Shown piece after piece: positions 1-12,345 of a stretch of DNA of 64,000 nt. This DNA comes from Sipunculus nudus (lineage: Eukaryota; Annelida; Sipuncula; Golfingiida; Sipunculidae): contig CM049313.1 of NCBI GenBank assembly GCA_026874595.1, positions 17,171,508 through 17,235,507 on the forward strand. The letters are read 5' to 3'. Below the pieces are notes generated by a model that saw only the letters and a list, made by a program, of their open reading frames with translations, made no database searches and was not told where the DNA came from. Position 1 is the first letter of the stretch; each line of letters begins with the position of its first letter. The position numbers and the translations under genes were made by a program.

Positions 1-1534
1 GCCTTGTAAGGCCACCTGTGTATGACAACAACTTTTAGCAATTCAAGCTGTGTGTGGTCTCGTCACACACAGCTTTCACTTAATTTCCATATTAACGCAA
101 AAAGTGTACAGCTTCAAGTGAGGAACATGAACGTTAGGTTGTTGTTTACTGACATGAAGATCGGAAAAGGCTTCTTTAAATTAGCCATGTTTGAATTAGA
201 ATGGTAAGAATCATTCAGGATTAGAAACATTTGTGATTAATATCATGTGGTAAAATAACATACGTTTCGGCTGTATTAGTATTTTCTTTTCATTTCGCTT
301 CATTTATCTTCTTGGAGGACATCACGGTAAACCTGCAGATGGTCACTGTAGTATGATGCCAGTGTTAATATTTTGCAGGCTGATATGCTGTCGTTTGTCC
401 ACACATGATCCAAAGACTAGTTTAAATGGTATGTTGGTTGATCACTTTGTTGCATAAATTTGTTTTTAATGAAAATGTTGCTTATTGGGTCATTTCCTTT
501 GCTTTGTAAATCAAAACTGATTTTGAAGTTCCCCCCCCCCCAAGGATCCAGGTTTTGCAGTATTTCAAATCTGTAAGTGGCAAATATTTAATTGCTGACA
601 TTTGGACTTTTGTAGTATACAATTTAATTTGTTTTCTGATAAAAGAGGATATAAGCAGCCACAGCTTCAATGTTTGTGACTGAAGGGTGCAGTTTTATTT
701 GTGTTAGGGTAATGTCTGGCAAACAAGGTCACTGCAACTCTGTCATCGTGTTCACAAGTTGTTATGCCTCTGGGACTGAAGCCATATTGAATTTTTGGCT
801 GGTCTGAAATTAAATAGAGACGGAGCCATCCTAGTAAAATTCTCTGATGTTAATACCCGCAGAAGCACCACTCTTTCTTAAAGCAATATCAAGATTCATT
901 TATGCATGATGAATGTATGAATATCGAATAGCCCCTGCTGTGTTATTCTATCTTTGGTATGGAAACTTGTAAGGATACGTCATCTCACTCAACGATACAA
1001 TACGATAAGCAACTACATGCATGCATGAAGAATTAAGTTTCAGGTCCCATGTCCTTTCTTTTCTTTTTTTTTTCAAAATAACTACAAAATTATTTTTGAA
1101 TATCATTGTCTCCTTTAGTTCAAATATTAACTATAAGCCTAAATTTGATAAGTTCTTCTTTCTTCAAATAACGACTATAACATATTGAATTTAAAATACT
1201 CTTCTTTCTTCATATACCTTCTTAAAAAGCCTAAATTTGTGATCTGTATCCAATACCTGCGAGCTTCTGAGACAAAGAACAAGGTTGGCTACAAAATTTA
1301 AGGAACCTCCCTGAATATTCTTGATCCTGCGGCCTTTAGCATATTCAATGGCGTTTTACTCTACATTCGCTCTCCTATTGGTATAAATCAAATGCTTTAG
1401 ATTGTTTACTAAATGTCGGATGTTTTGTAAGATGGTCATACATCCTGGTAATTTCAGACAAAAAATTGACACGGAAAATAATACACGTTGTAAAAAGGGG
1501 TGAAGTACCTTTATGTTGAACGCGACAGAATTAC
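1..1534. other. Intronic sequence of gene 2, no exon recognised
   Basis: AT-rich DNA 3' of the last recognisable exon of gene 2. The next family exon (the rest of the hammerhead subdomain) was not found here on the minus strand and probably lies beyond the window edge. A run of 12 C at about 529-540 is the only low-complexity tract noted. Confidence 0.5.
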
Positions 1535-1715
1535 CTTTGCATTGTATCATGTCGTCCATGTAGACTGCCTCGCCAGTCGCATGTTCAAATGCCGAGTAGT
1601 GCGCTACATCACGACCTACAGCGTCCTCTGGTGGCTGGTCAGGAGAAACATCCTTCCAAACCTGAGTGCTGTTGAGAAGACCAGGTGATAATTCAGGCAC
1701 TTCTGTGGCTTCAAA
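1535..1715 (-). CDS. Gene 2 exon: linker and start of molybdenum domain
   Basis: 181 bp, starting in phase 0 after acceptor ATGCAG and ending in phase 1 before donor GTAATT. It encodes FEATEVPELSPGLL and then QPPEDAVGRDVAHYSAFEHA and TGEAVYMDD. This is the protease-sensitive linker and the first strand of the hammerhead subdomain; XDH has a closely similar EEDMVGRPLPHLAA and SGEAVYCDD. Confidence 0.9.
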
Positions 1716-4700
1716 CTGCATAGACATTAAAACAAATTTCAAATTTAAATTTAAAATTGAACAAAGAATTAAACCAGAGGAGTATTCATTTTGCAAACTA
1801 ATGTTACAGTGTACTGATATCCGTAATTAAACAGGGAAGTAATCAGATAAAAAGTTAAACCCCCTTGTGGAGTAGAAAAAACTACAAACGAAAAGGCACG
1901 CTCTTCACGCCGCGATCTGATAACCATAATTCTGGTATAGGGCCATGAAGCAAACTAATGAAAGCTTGTGCCCCGTATCAGGTGAAAATCCATGACAAAA
2001 GGACTAATATCATGCACAAAATTCAGATTTTGAAATCACCCATATTGGAGATCTATTGGAAAAGAAAATAACAAGGACACAGCAAGATCATTATTAAGCA
2101 ACTAATGATTAAACACCTTCTTGATTAAATTTGTCAGCTCTCTGTTGCCAATTGATAAATAAGAATATCCTATAGTCTATCCGAAACATATTAACTTTTT
2201 TCAAGATATGTAAATCAAAATTACATAACAATTTAACTAAACTATTGACAAAGATGTTTTAGTTAGATATCAAACACAGCTATATTTTACCCACCTGCTT
2301 TATCATGTGTGTGGTCCATTTGTAGAAGAATGCGATTGTAAGTGCACGCTGATAATCAGTGACCCCTGGTGGCAGGTTTAAGCATTTTGTAAATTCTTTC
2401 ACAAGTCCTTCATCCACGTCCCTGTGTTATAAAATAGCATTTTACATAAACACATATACTATTTCTACCTCTATTGCTACTACTACTTCTACTAATACTT
2501 CTAATCTAAAAGTAATACAATTGCATCATTAAGCATAATATGGACACGGTGTTAGGCCTAAAAACGTGAATCTGCACTAATCGTGAAAAATATCCCCAAA
2601 CCGTTAAATATGTCGAAGTGGCATACACCGTGGAATAATAAGCCTCAAAACGTGAAAGGCTTTCTCCAAACTGTTAAACACGAAACGTGATAAAAAAATT
2701 AAAGGAAAACGAATTAACGTTTTGGTCACCGGTAAAGTTTTGTGAAATTTGGATTTTTGCAGGACATTTGCGAGGAAATATCTGGTTTCACGGTTAGTGA
2801 TGCTGTCATTTTTCAAGAAATCACGATTCAAGCCAGCCTCTTATTCGTGAAATTCGAGCCATCCTTTACGCCAAACGTGAAAAAACTGAAACCAGCAAAA
2901 AATCCATGCTTACTTCCAAACATACCGGTCAACTTGCTCTTAACTGTCTGCTGTATACGCAAACAGTTGACTTTCCTTCATTCGAAATTGATGACCTATT
3001 ATGAAATGTTCGTTAAATTGATAGAAATCCTCCTTCCTTTTGCTATTGCTCGTGTTCACATACTTCCTCTAGCCTCCCTTCTTCTTTGCTTATTCTTCCT
3101 CCCTCTAATTCTTCTTTTTTACCTACTTACTCTTTATATTGCTCTGCTGCTTGCTCGTCTTTTCAATACCCTTATTCTTCTCCTTCTTCTTTTGGCACTC
3201 ATCCTACTCTTTTTCTTGTTCTACTCTTGCTTCTTCCTCCTTTAACTGTTCTTCTTCTTTATTCTTGTAATCATTCTTTTCCCTCCTTTTTTTTTTTGCT
3301 TTGCTATTCGGCTTGCACTCGTCATGACCTTGAACTTTTATTTTGCCATGTTTTCTTAATTCTCTACCTCTCATTAAGTTTTTGTTTCATTTTGTTTTAT
3401 TTTCCATACTTTTCTTATTTGTTAATCTTTTTTGAATTGTCTCATGAGTCCTCTTGCTCTTTTCTTTTATTTCTACCTCTTCTTCTTTTCTCTCTTGTTC
3501 ATATTCTTATTTCCCCTCAGGCTTTTTCGTCTTCTTAATCTTCTCACTCTTCTTCTCAAACCTCTTTTCCTTCCTACTCTGCTGCGTTTTCATCCTCTGC
3601 TTCTGCTTATTATTATTCTGCTTTTTTTCTCCTTTCCTTTACTAATTTTCTTTTTCTTCTTTTTATTTTTCGTCTCCGACATCATGTCCTTCTTTTTGTT
3701 CATTAAACTACTCCAAATACTAAAATCCTTCTTCGTCTCTTCTACTTGTTTTACTCATTGTTTCTACTTCCTCTTTACTCCTGTTCTGCTTGCCATTCTT
3801 TAGCTTTTTCGTGTTCTTACAGTTCTTTTACATTTCCTGTCCTCTTGATTGTTATCCTCACTCTTTTAATATATCTTTATTTCCTTTTCTCAACTTTAAA
3901 AAAAAAAATTCTCCTTATTTTTAATTCTGTTACATTTATTTTTCTTCTTGCTCTTTCCGCAACCTTCTACTTCTTACATTTTGTCTCCTTCATCCTCTCA
4001 CTCTGCTTTATAATCATCATCCTCTTACATATTTTATTCCCCTTACTCTTATTCCCCCTATTTTTCTTCTTCTTCTATCTTGTGCTACCTCGCTCTTCTT
4101 ATCAGTCTTCTTAACTTTCTACTTCTTATTCGTGCACTGTTCATCTTCTCTTTGCCTTGACAGCAATTTTATGTGAAAGGTGTTCTGGTGCGACTTTTTT
4201 CTATCGATTTTAATATGTCATAAATATGTCATAAATTAATGATTTGAGAAGTTAAGTCATTCTCAAATGTAGGAAAGTAAACTGTATCCGTATCTGCATT
4301 AGAAGAAAATTAAAAGCAAGGTGCCAGGTTGTAAGCGTGGGTCTTTTTTTGGGTGGTTTCCGCTATTTTATTCACGTTTCGCACAATACGCTCCAGTTTT
4401 ACAATTTAGAGGCCAGCTTTAACCATGATTTCACGAAACATGACAACAGCTCTAACCGTGAATCCAGTATTTTTCCTCGCGAATGGACACATAGTCCTGC
4501 ACAAACCGTGATTTCACAAAACGTTACCGATGACAAAAACGTGAATTCCTTTTGTTTTTTTTTTCCACGTTTTGTGTTTAACGGTTTAACGGTTATCAAA
4601 GTACCCCACCTCATGATTATAATAGAGTAAATAGAGTACTCTTCAAAATAACATGATTCTTCTTCATTTAATTAATGACAGACATTTCAAACTACACTAC

Positions 4701-5464
4701 TCTGATCAAATACTTGCGCATTGAAGCAATAATTAACTCCACTTATGAGAGGCGCCCAGGTTTCCAGTGAGCAGATCCTTTATTCAAGTAAATATCACTT
4801 ACCAGACAGTGGGTCAGTTATTATGCTTGAAATAATTCAATTTTACGACATTTAGATTTTTATCAAAGCAAGGATCAAATTAATTTTGACATAACTGTTG
4901 ATCTGATGATTAAGCTCCTGTTCCATCCGCTCCTCCGTACAAGAGGCAGCATGAAAACGTCAAGAATTACGATATATGGGGTGTCTGGATAAGTTTTGCT
5001 TATTTATGGGTAAAATCTATTTTCAGGTAATATTTGGCGGGAATGAGGTCATATTGCTTGATGTAATTTTAGGGTCGAGAGGAATCATCACCAAGTCTCT
5101 CTGGTTTCGGAAAGGAATATTCCAGCTCCAAGTATTCAAAACATGCCCTGTAAAAGAACGAAGGAAATCGATCTTCGGTGAGAAAGTAATGCCCCTATTT
5201 GTTCTAGATTTTATCCTTCAGTCTTTTACTATTTCGACTGCCTAATAATATATACGATTGCAAGAAGATAAATCACAGAACAAACCTATTGAGGAGATGT
5301 TTGAGTTCCTCTTCCATTAGAACCGGCACTTTCCCGGTACCAATAACAACACGGAGACTGGTCAACTTCCGTTCGTCAGTGATTCGTGCCCGCACCGCCA
5401 AGTTGACCACAGAGGTATCAAATGTCCCTCTGTCAGAGTGCTTGAAGTACCACATATCGACGTC
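1535..5464 (-). CDS. Gene 2: XDH/aldehyde oxidase family protein, partial (three exons)
   Basis: Three minus-strand exons (5286-5464, 2295-2421, 1535-1715) join in one open frame of about 162 codons with GT...AG introns and matching phases. They encode the C-terminal FAD subdomain, the linker, and the start of the molybdenum half of an XDH/AO protein. Diagnostic stretches are TSLRVVIGTG, the YQRALTIAFFYKW motif (XDH has a similar FRRTLTLSFFFKF) and PPEDAVGR followed by ATGEAVYMDD. In the family these enzymes are cytosolic homodimers carrying two 2Fe-2S clusters, FAD and molybdopterin, and they hydroxylate purines or aldehydes. The 3' exons lie off the low-coordinate edge. No 2Fe-2S or early FAD exon was found upstream, so the gene may have very long introns or lack its 5' part. 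XDH versus AO cannot be decided from this portion. Confidence 0.88.
2295..2421 (-). CDS. Gene 2 exon: end of FAD domain
   Basis: 127 bp between acceptor ACACAG and donor GTGGGT. It completes the Arg codon split by the preceding intron and ends in phase 0. It encodes DVDEGLVKEFTKCLNLPPG and then VTDYQRALTIAFFYKWTTHM, the last helices of the FAD domain. Intron 2422-5285 carries the fold-back and pyrimidine-rich structure. Confidence 0.9.
2670..2897 (+). repeat. Left arm of fold-back inverted repeat
   Basis: This segment is similar to the reverse complement of 4353-4590. Both arms share, in the same order, TTAAACACGAAACGTG, ACGTTTTGGTC (ACGTTTTTGTC in the other arm), GGTAAAGTTTTGTGAAAT, TGCAGGACAT and TTCACGGTTAG. 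The arms flank a pyrimidine-rich spacer. It lies in an intron of gene 2. A fold-back transposon or an inverted insertion of a dispersed repeat are both possible. Confidence 0.8.
3027..4160 (+). repeat. Pyrimidine-rich tract, about 1.1 kb
   Basis: The plus strand is almost entirely C and T, with many CTT/TTC runs, for more than 1 kb; the gene 2 transcript would be purine-rich here. Overlapping open frames rich in Leu, Phe and Ser follow from this composition and are not called as genes. Confidence 0.9.
4353..4590 (-). repeat. Right arm of fold-back inverted repeat
   Basis: Inverted counterpart of 2670-2897 on the far side of the pyrimidine-rich spacer. The inner edge has GGTTTCCGC and the outer edge TGTTTAACGG. 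The divergence between the arms suggests an old insertion. Confidence 0.8.
5286..5464 (-). CDS. Gene 2 exon: C-terminal FAD subdomain
   Basis: 179 bp between acceptor CTTACAG and donor GTTTGT, with frame continuing into the exon at 2295-2421. It encodes MWYFKHSDRGTFDTSVVN, LAVRARITDERK and TSLRVVIGTGKVPVLMEEEL. This matches the family region where XDH has FSAFKQASRREDDIAKV followed by a glycine-containing strand. Confidence 0.85.
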
Positions 5465-8400
5465 CTGTAAGATTAGAGTGAGGGGATAACACATCGCAAA
5501 CGAAATGTTTTTAACTTATAAGATTCTCTCATAGTGCCAGAAAGATGGTTTCTCAATCACTGCGTGCAGCAATTTTTACCTGCTGAATTATACTATTTAT
5601 TTTGATTTTCAGTAGAAATTTATCGATTTAAGCGGACATTTCTATTAAGAATGTAGAATAATAAACTTTTGATAAACCTTTCATTAAAGTTAAGAATTAT
5701 TCAGATGTGGCTCTGAATGCAGCATGATCTTTTTTTTAATAAGCGTATTGTTTGCATGATTGAAGAAGTGGAAAGACGGGACTTCACACAGATTAAGAAT
5801 GTAATGTCAGCTTAGGCCATCGTGGATGATAATGAATAAAAGTTATAGATATAGCAGTAACTGAGTGGCCTAATTCAGGTTTACAATATGATTTTCATAC
5901 ATTTATGTTAACTCAGCTAAAGCCACATCAGCCGAATGATTAAAAGAGCATATTTAGTCAACCCTGATTTTAGCGTATGGCATGGTGATTAGATCAGTTC
6001 TTAAAAAATGAGGTAGTTTTGTATTTACCAAGCTGGTTGGTAAATTGTATTGTTTTCTGTTAGCGATGTTACTCAAAATACTATTTTTTTTTAAATTTGT
6101 TTAGGGTAAGCGTAGCACCAAAGAGAATTTCATAAAATGTTAAACATATTCTGAATATGTTAATTATATTTTAAATAGATTCCTAGCCATTTATAGATAG
6201 AGCAGTTTTTTATTCCGTCCTATTGTCAGGTCAGGGTACCTGCTAATGTTATTAAACTATTAAGATTTTCAAAAAAATAGGAAGAATAAATCTCATAATT
6301 TTACATGTTGGTGAAGGTTGAAGGTTTCATAAGATTGTACAATATTTCTACTCTACCTTCAAATTTAAGGCAGTGAAGGGTTTTATTCAGTGTAAACCTT
6401 ACTGAACGCATACCTAAATCAAGCGTTTTAAGAACACCAGATGAGAAAATGCTATACAAAATTAATTATTATTTTTATCATTATTTTTATCATTGTTAAT
6501 GTTGTCATCAGGATATTAAAATAAATTTTACTTATTAAAATACAGTTCGTATACTTGTCTGCTATGGAAAAGCTCTACCTATGCCTTATTATCAATACGA
6601 GCAATGATTATCTTAACTTGATGTTTGAGGAAATATAATGCCCCCACAAAAACAACTCTAATATCATACAATAGTAGTTTACCCTGGTACGGCTTGAGGT
6701 AGCAAGCTTCATCCACATAAGCTAAAGAATTCACAAGCCCGATTTTATATGCTCTGAATGTATCAACTGTAATATCAAAGGCATCATATCTAGGTAATAG
6801 GTGGGAAGCTAAACTAATCCCGTACATTTGCTTTAAATCAGTATCCAATACTTAAACCTTTTAATTGAATACATCTATTGCATTCTCACCCGTGCTGCGC
6901 TTTTCAGATCAAGATTTTATGTGTATTAAACTTGGTAGTAACAAGGACCCAAGTACCATCCTCTAATCTGTCACTGGATATACTGGAACGACATTTACAG
7001 GTTAAGAAACGTTTGAATACTAATTTCCAGGAGCGGTTTGAAAATCCAGCAGGTGGTTTCTTATGCCTTGTCTAAATCTAGATTACCAAGGCGGTCCATT
7101 ATATTCTGTAACTTTAATTACTAGATGTCTCAGACATAATTTTTCAATAGGTCGGTTTACTAAATTAATTTACTATCACCAAATGAATTCACTTCCACCA
7201 ATATATGTTGGATCCGATTCAAGTGGAATACACTTTGTACAAAATATGCCGAGAATCAAGTTTTAGCATTTTGGGCGAAGGATATTTTATAAGAATATAG
7301 GTAAATAGTTAAAAGAAACTATTCCCTATTTATCGTTCAGATATTTATAATTAATTCGTATTATTTTCCTAGCACTGCTTTTCAATTTCCTCAACCAATT
7401 CCATCAAACTTTAGAGGAACCTCCATTAATTTCTATCGACACAATTTTTTTTCAAATTGACACACAGACATCCATATATGTCAAATGTGATCATTTTTAA
7501 ATATACACAATATTCATCATATTTACACGTATTATCTGAGTTCATTGTGTAAATATTTAATGGAAAATGTCAAGTGTTAACTGCAGACAGAAAATAGCCC
7601 ATGTTATTTTCTGCATCTTCTCATAAATCGTATAAATTTGATCACCAAACTTATTTGTAAGTGAAAGAGAAGGATGTCAAGGTTATGCAAGAATGCATTG
7701 ATCTTCAGTTGATCCTTTGGATATAAGATTTCTCAGGAGAGGTCAATAGCAACATCAGTCCTTTCTGCTCTTGTTCTACAGATGCATTGGGGAAACATAA
7801 AGGAGAGCGTCTTTTTCTATGTTACTTTAATTCTTTCTGATCAGCTAAGCTTAACAGGTTCCTTCCTAATCATGAAATCAGAATGACCCCATGCTGTCAG
7901 TGGCAATCCATTGTCAAGTTGTCAGAGAAGGTAGTAAACCAGGCTGTATTTAAATGGGTATAGTTCCAATAAGGTTTCTATCCACATTTCGAATTCTGGC
8001 CCCAACATCTCCATTATTTATGAAGTCTTTTAATGCGACTATTTTACATCAGGGAGAAAAGCTAACACGACAAACAGGTTATATGTTTGTAGGGAACGGT
8101 CTTGTTTTGGGTAACCCCATGTGTAAGTGAATGATAAATCAAAGATAGACTGACAGGCCACAAAGAAAGCAATTACGGATATTCCCACGGGGATGTGCTT
8201 TATACCCTTTCTGCATCAAGTCCATGAAGCGGTGACATCATATGGCATCAGTAAAATAATACATTGTCATGCACTGTTACAGCTCGTCAGGCAATAAGTG
8301 TCATTGTATGCCACTCGAGGGCATTTCTGGTCAGGCAAACATAAGAAGACTTTCTTAATGTCTCGTTTTTCTCCAGTACCCATGTTTATTTTTATGGCTT

Positions 8401-8477
8401 TGTGAGAACCACGATTACGGAGGGAGGAAACGATCAAGTAGAAAAGGTATCATAAGGGTTTTGGGCCCAAGAACACG

Positions 8478-8479
<2 letters not shown>
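5465..8479. other. Non-coding AT-rich DNA
   Basis: No recognisable exon, RNA gene or clear repeat. If gene 2 is complete, its next upstream FAD exon should lie in or beyond this stretch, but none was recognised. An 89-residue minus-strand frame at 6579-6848 has no family signature. Confidence 0.4.

Positions 8480-8536
<57 letters not shown>
8480..8536. repeat. (AT)n microsatellite
   Basis: Uninterrupted TA dinucleotides over about 57 bp. Confidence 0.98.
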
Positions 8537-8537
<1 letters not shown>

Positions 8538-10560
8538 CATTTTCTCCAAGGAAATACTTGTAAGGAATATAGACCTTTCTGGTTCATTATATGTACTTCA
8601 ATTTCGATTATTATGTAAAAAGTCTATTGAGGTGACATTTAATACAACAAATGCGTTGGCTAAATTAACAGCTCTACATGAACGGCTGTAAGCAATTGTA
8701 TATAAAATGAACTGACAAAGAAATTCTTAATGTACATTTTATAAATTACCATGCAGGTGAATTTCATAAAATTCAAAATATTGTCATGAATTATTTGTGT
8801 ATAACGATTCTTATTTATTAATTCATACTAAAATCATTAACACTGTGCTGGTTTAACAACTTTTGAATGCACTATTATTTATAATATTAGGCCAAGCTTA
8901 AAATAAGTTAATGATGGAATTATATATATTTTCAAAAGTGCATAGCCAAAAGACGACACATCGAAGTCCTATGGCCGCAGGTCACCTGGAAAATGAAAAC
9001 AGAGATGATACAGTCTTTAACAAAATTTTCATTTTTAATAAATACAATAGCTCCGACTGGAATCAAGGACTTGTATTATAATATTATGGCTCAGCACGGA
9101 AAAGTGTTACTTTATGATTAAATTAAATCATAAAAGATATATTTTTATCTGCAATAATATATGTATTATCTCATGTCATTAGTTTATTTGGGCTAATAGT
9201 AATGTTCCCTAGAAAACCATATCCATCAAGCAGGATTAATATGTCAAGTTCACCTGTTTTATACGTTGTTATGGTTCTGCTTATAAGGAAACATAATACA
9301 CGCGTGCTGTTAACCAAAACAAGAATGCGTGACCGATATTGTGCATAGGCAACGCTCCAAAACAAAGGAAAGAAACATGGGAGAAGAGGCACGGAAGAAA
9401 GACCCATTGGAAGCTTCAAATATGTTGATTTGTGAAGTTGCGCGGTATTGCCATCAGGTACTGCGCGCTATGTTTTGTTTAGTGGAACTGATGATGCCTC
9501 GTGCAAGCTTTATTCCACTTGCGACAGGAATAAACAAACGTTTTAGAAGAAAATATTGAGAGACACCGTTTTATTTTGACGAGAATACACTATACACTAC
9601 ATTTTATGTATTTTTATATACCTGGTGGCGAATAGCTCCTTTTAAAAACAGAGTCATGACAGAGGTTAGTTATTTGCAGGACAGGCAATCACTCAATGGT
9701 GAAGATTTTAATTCCTTCTATTTGTTCGATTTTCCCAGAGAGAATAATTACTTTTGTCTTCCTAAATCTCCATGTGGGTATAGCAATAATGCTTTCAAGG
9801 CCTCTGCATAATGTGATTTAACAGAAGCCAGAAAACGTATAAAGTATAATTGATCCATACAGTGGAGATTAAAAAGACCGACCACCTCATCCAAGCTGCA
9901 GTCAGACGGAGAGAAATGGAAAATAACCTGGTTCTTTAAGCCCTGTAGAGTTTACACGTCTGTATCAATATTCCAGTTGAACACTAATATTCCCGGTGGG
10001 GCTAATGTCCTACGGAAACGCAGGTATAATTTTAAAACAAACTGACGGTGTAAGTAAAGGCACAAGTGTCGGATACATAAACACCGCAGCTGTTACCCTT
10101 ATATCGCTTGAAACTGATATTTTCATCATTTATCCAACTGGAATTATTTAATTTATACACTATCGAGCAGCCACGACGGGGAAGAAATGTTAATCGAGTA
10201 CTTAGGTTAACGCCCCATGGTCCTATATTTGTTAGCAATGAATACACCACACAGCGGGAAATAAAACCGGACTAACGAGCCTGCTTTGAGTCAAGAGTAA
10301 TACAGAAACCTGCACTGGTTATGCACTCTATTAAAATGTCATAAAAAATTAGACAGTGATAAATTAAGAGATTTTTCGTGTTTTCCAGTGCATGTTTTAC
10401 TGGCTCCTGGTCCTTGAGACATCTCGGTAGGCGCTGTCAGGATCATCGGGGCCACAAGAGGGCACTCCAGCGGCAAAGTTTATATTTATTCAAAATTTTA
10501 TTAGCTGCTCCTTTCTTGAAGGAATATCGCTGCCTAAAATAAAACAAAGAGAATGACATA
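8537..10560. other. Non-coding DNA, nothing recognised
   Basis: AT-rich sequence with only short spurious open frames. No motif or repeat was identified. Confidence 0.4.
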
Positions 10561-10564
10561 TTTT

Positions 10565-10785
10565 GTATTTTATTTTTGGAGATAACCGCCTACATTTTTA
10601 TATATGTTATAGGTACGGGTGTGTGTGCTATGTCATGTCTTAGAGAGAATTTTGAAATTTTCGAAAATTCGGCACGCATAAAATTTCGAACCATGTGTGC
10701 CACTCGCGCCAACCATGCGTGAACACTTCGGGAACTCGACACGAACACTGCCGATGGTGCGTGTCAAAGTGTGCCAATGAAGGTG
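10565..10785 (+). repeat. Dispersed repeat fragments
   Basis: Two pieces lie side by side. About 10575-10600 (GGAGATAACCGCCTACATTTTT) matches the tail of the SINE at 16385. About 10640-10785 (AATTCGGCACGCATAAAATTTCG, then GTGCGTGTCAAAGTGTGCC) is a diverged single copy of the tandem repeat at 13767-14430. Confidence 0.6.
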
Positions 10786-11148
10786 AGGGAATAACATCTC
10801 CACTATATCGTCGAGCAGGTCGGGTGTAATTCCCAGGTAATTTCTGTAGCCTATTGGATCTTTCTTGTGGAGATCTGTAAATAGCTGATCATAATGACGG
10901 AAATTATGTCATCTGGCCAACCATTCTCTAACGCACACTATCTTGCTTTACTTGATCTAGATGGGGTTGTCTCTTCATCATTCTCATGCTTTCCGCTGGC
11001 TGCCTTTTCTCCAGCTCTTCAAGAAGTAATATTCCTACAGCTACCAGATATAGGCACCTTCTATGTTATGCAATAGCAGTGTCTCTGACATTCTGCATCA
11101 TGTATCGTCCAAAGTTAGACGAGGAATAAAGCTAGGTGTAAAACCTAC

Positions 11149-11150
<2 letters not shown>

Positions 11151-11205
<55 letters not shown>
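11151..11205. repeat. (AT)n microsatellite abutting an LTR
   Basis: TA dinucleotide tract that ends exactly where the LTR begins (TGTTACG at 11206). Confidence 0.97.
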
Positions 11206-11209
<4 letters not shown>

Positions 11210-11947
11210 ACGTAACCTAATAACAACAGATCACGTAATCGCTGCGAGCAGAAATTTTGTTATAGAGATAAAAAAAATATCAGATAACGCAACACTAGGC
11301 AGCGTGAAATTTCTAGTGGAAAGGATAAAGAAGTCAGTGGGTTTTTGTTAACAAATAATTATAATTTATTCTTAGAACAATCCTTACATTACAATACACT
11401 AAATCAATACAGTAACACAGTATAATAATAAAAATGTACAGTACCAGTATGTCCGGATCCTAGGCTTTGATTCTGGATACCACCACTGCTAAGCTCAACA
11501 AGAGTCCTTTAAAACCAATAATCCACGTAAATAGTAATAAATTAAAGGCAAACTGGAGACAGTCCGTATTAAATCTGTATTTAGTCCGTTAAATATCTGA
11601 CACCACTGCAATTATCGGTAAGGTCCCAATACTGATGAAAAGGTACCACTCATAGTGATCGCTGGTATTTTCCTTTCTGCCGGCTCTAAACACAGCCCCT
11701 AATTTATAGCTTCACACCCGAAAATTCTAGAAATGGAAAATTCCAAAGAACAATACACACGCACATGACCAGTCCTGAAACATCTTGAACAAAGACCGCT
11801 CCGTCTCTACGCTTCAGACCCCACACGCGAGCAAGCGCCTAACAAGCGAGGTTCCCATAGCAACGAACCATGCCTGCGCTACACAAATCAGAATGTCAAC
11901 AGACACATGCAACACTCCTGCGCACAATAAAACAGACACCTGTAACA
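11206..11947 (-). mobile_element. 3' LTR of a Ty3/Gypsy-type retrotransposon
   Basis: A 742 bp LTR bounded by TGTTAC...TGTAACA as read on the plus strand, so TGTTACAGG starts it on the minus strand. It is similar over much of its length, in opposite orientation, to the solo LTR at 31190-32028. Shared blocks include the tract TTTTTGTTAACAAATAA and a promoter-like ATAAATTAGGGGCTGTGTTT. Just inside the element on the minus strand is a purine tract AGGAGGGTGAG (11948-11958), as expected for a polypurine primer next to a 3' LTR. Its outer end meets an AT microsatellite, so no target duplication could be read. Confidence 0.85.
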
Positions 11948-12109
11948 CTCACCCTCCTGTAAGAAAAAAAGAAAGCTTTCTCTACAAAACTTTCCTTTTG
12001 CGATCACAATCACTATTTTTTTTATAATATTTCAAAACCATCTTATTTACAACATTACAAAAACATCTCGTTTAGAATATTTCATAAACATCTCGGTAAG
12101 CAATCACCA

Positions 12110-12345
12110 AGTACACTGTCTTTCCCTTTAATGCGTCTAATTTCAAGATTGTAATCCCGTAAAAACAAACTCCATCTCAACAGTGGAGTAGTTTGTCTGG
12201 TTTGCATTTAACTTTCTTGAAACGTAACAAATTGGATGATCTATGCCATCACTGCCTTCTTGTTACAACACAGCACCAGCAGCAGTACCACTAGCATCTA
12301 CGGGTAACTTAAAGGGTACAGAAAAGTCTGGTGCTGCTAAAAATG
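12110..12345 (-). pseudogene. RNase H domain remnant of Ty3/Gypsy pol
   Basis: The frame encodes LAAPDFSVPFKLPVDASG and TAAGAVL, a stop (12263-12265), then HPICYVSRKLNANQTNYS, and near the end LRDYNLEIRRIKGKDSVLGD. This matches the start of Ty3/Gypsy RNase H (first catalytic Asp in the VDAS motif) and its closing segment. The middle is deleted. Confidence 0.85.

Noticed and set aside
3086-4114. Leu/Phe/Ser-rich frames resembling membrane proteins
   Set aside because: Composition effect of the pyrimidine-rich tract; several frames are open at once and none has a recognisable motif.
8461-8691. Short coding frame over an (AT)n tract
   Set aside because: Begins with an Ile-Tyr repeat from the microsatellite and has no domain. 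Similar frames at 17776, 30208, 33794, 34474 and 43326 were rejected for the same reason.
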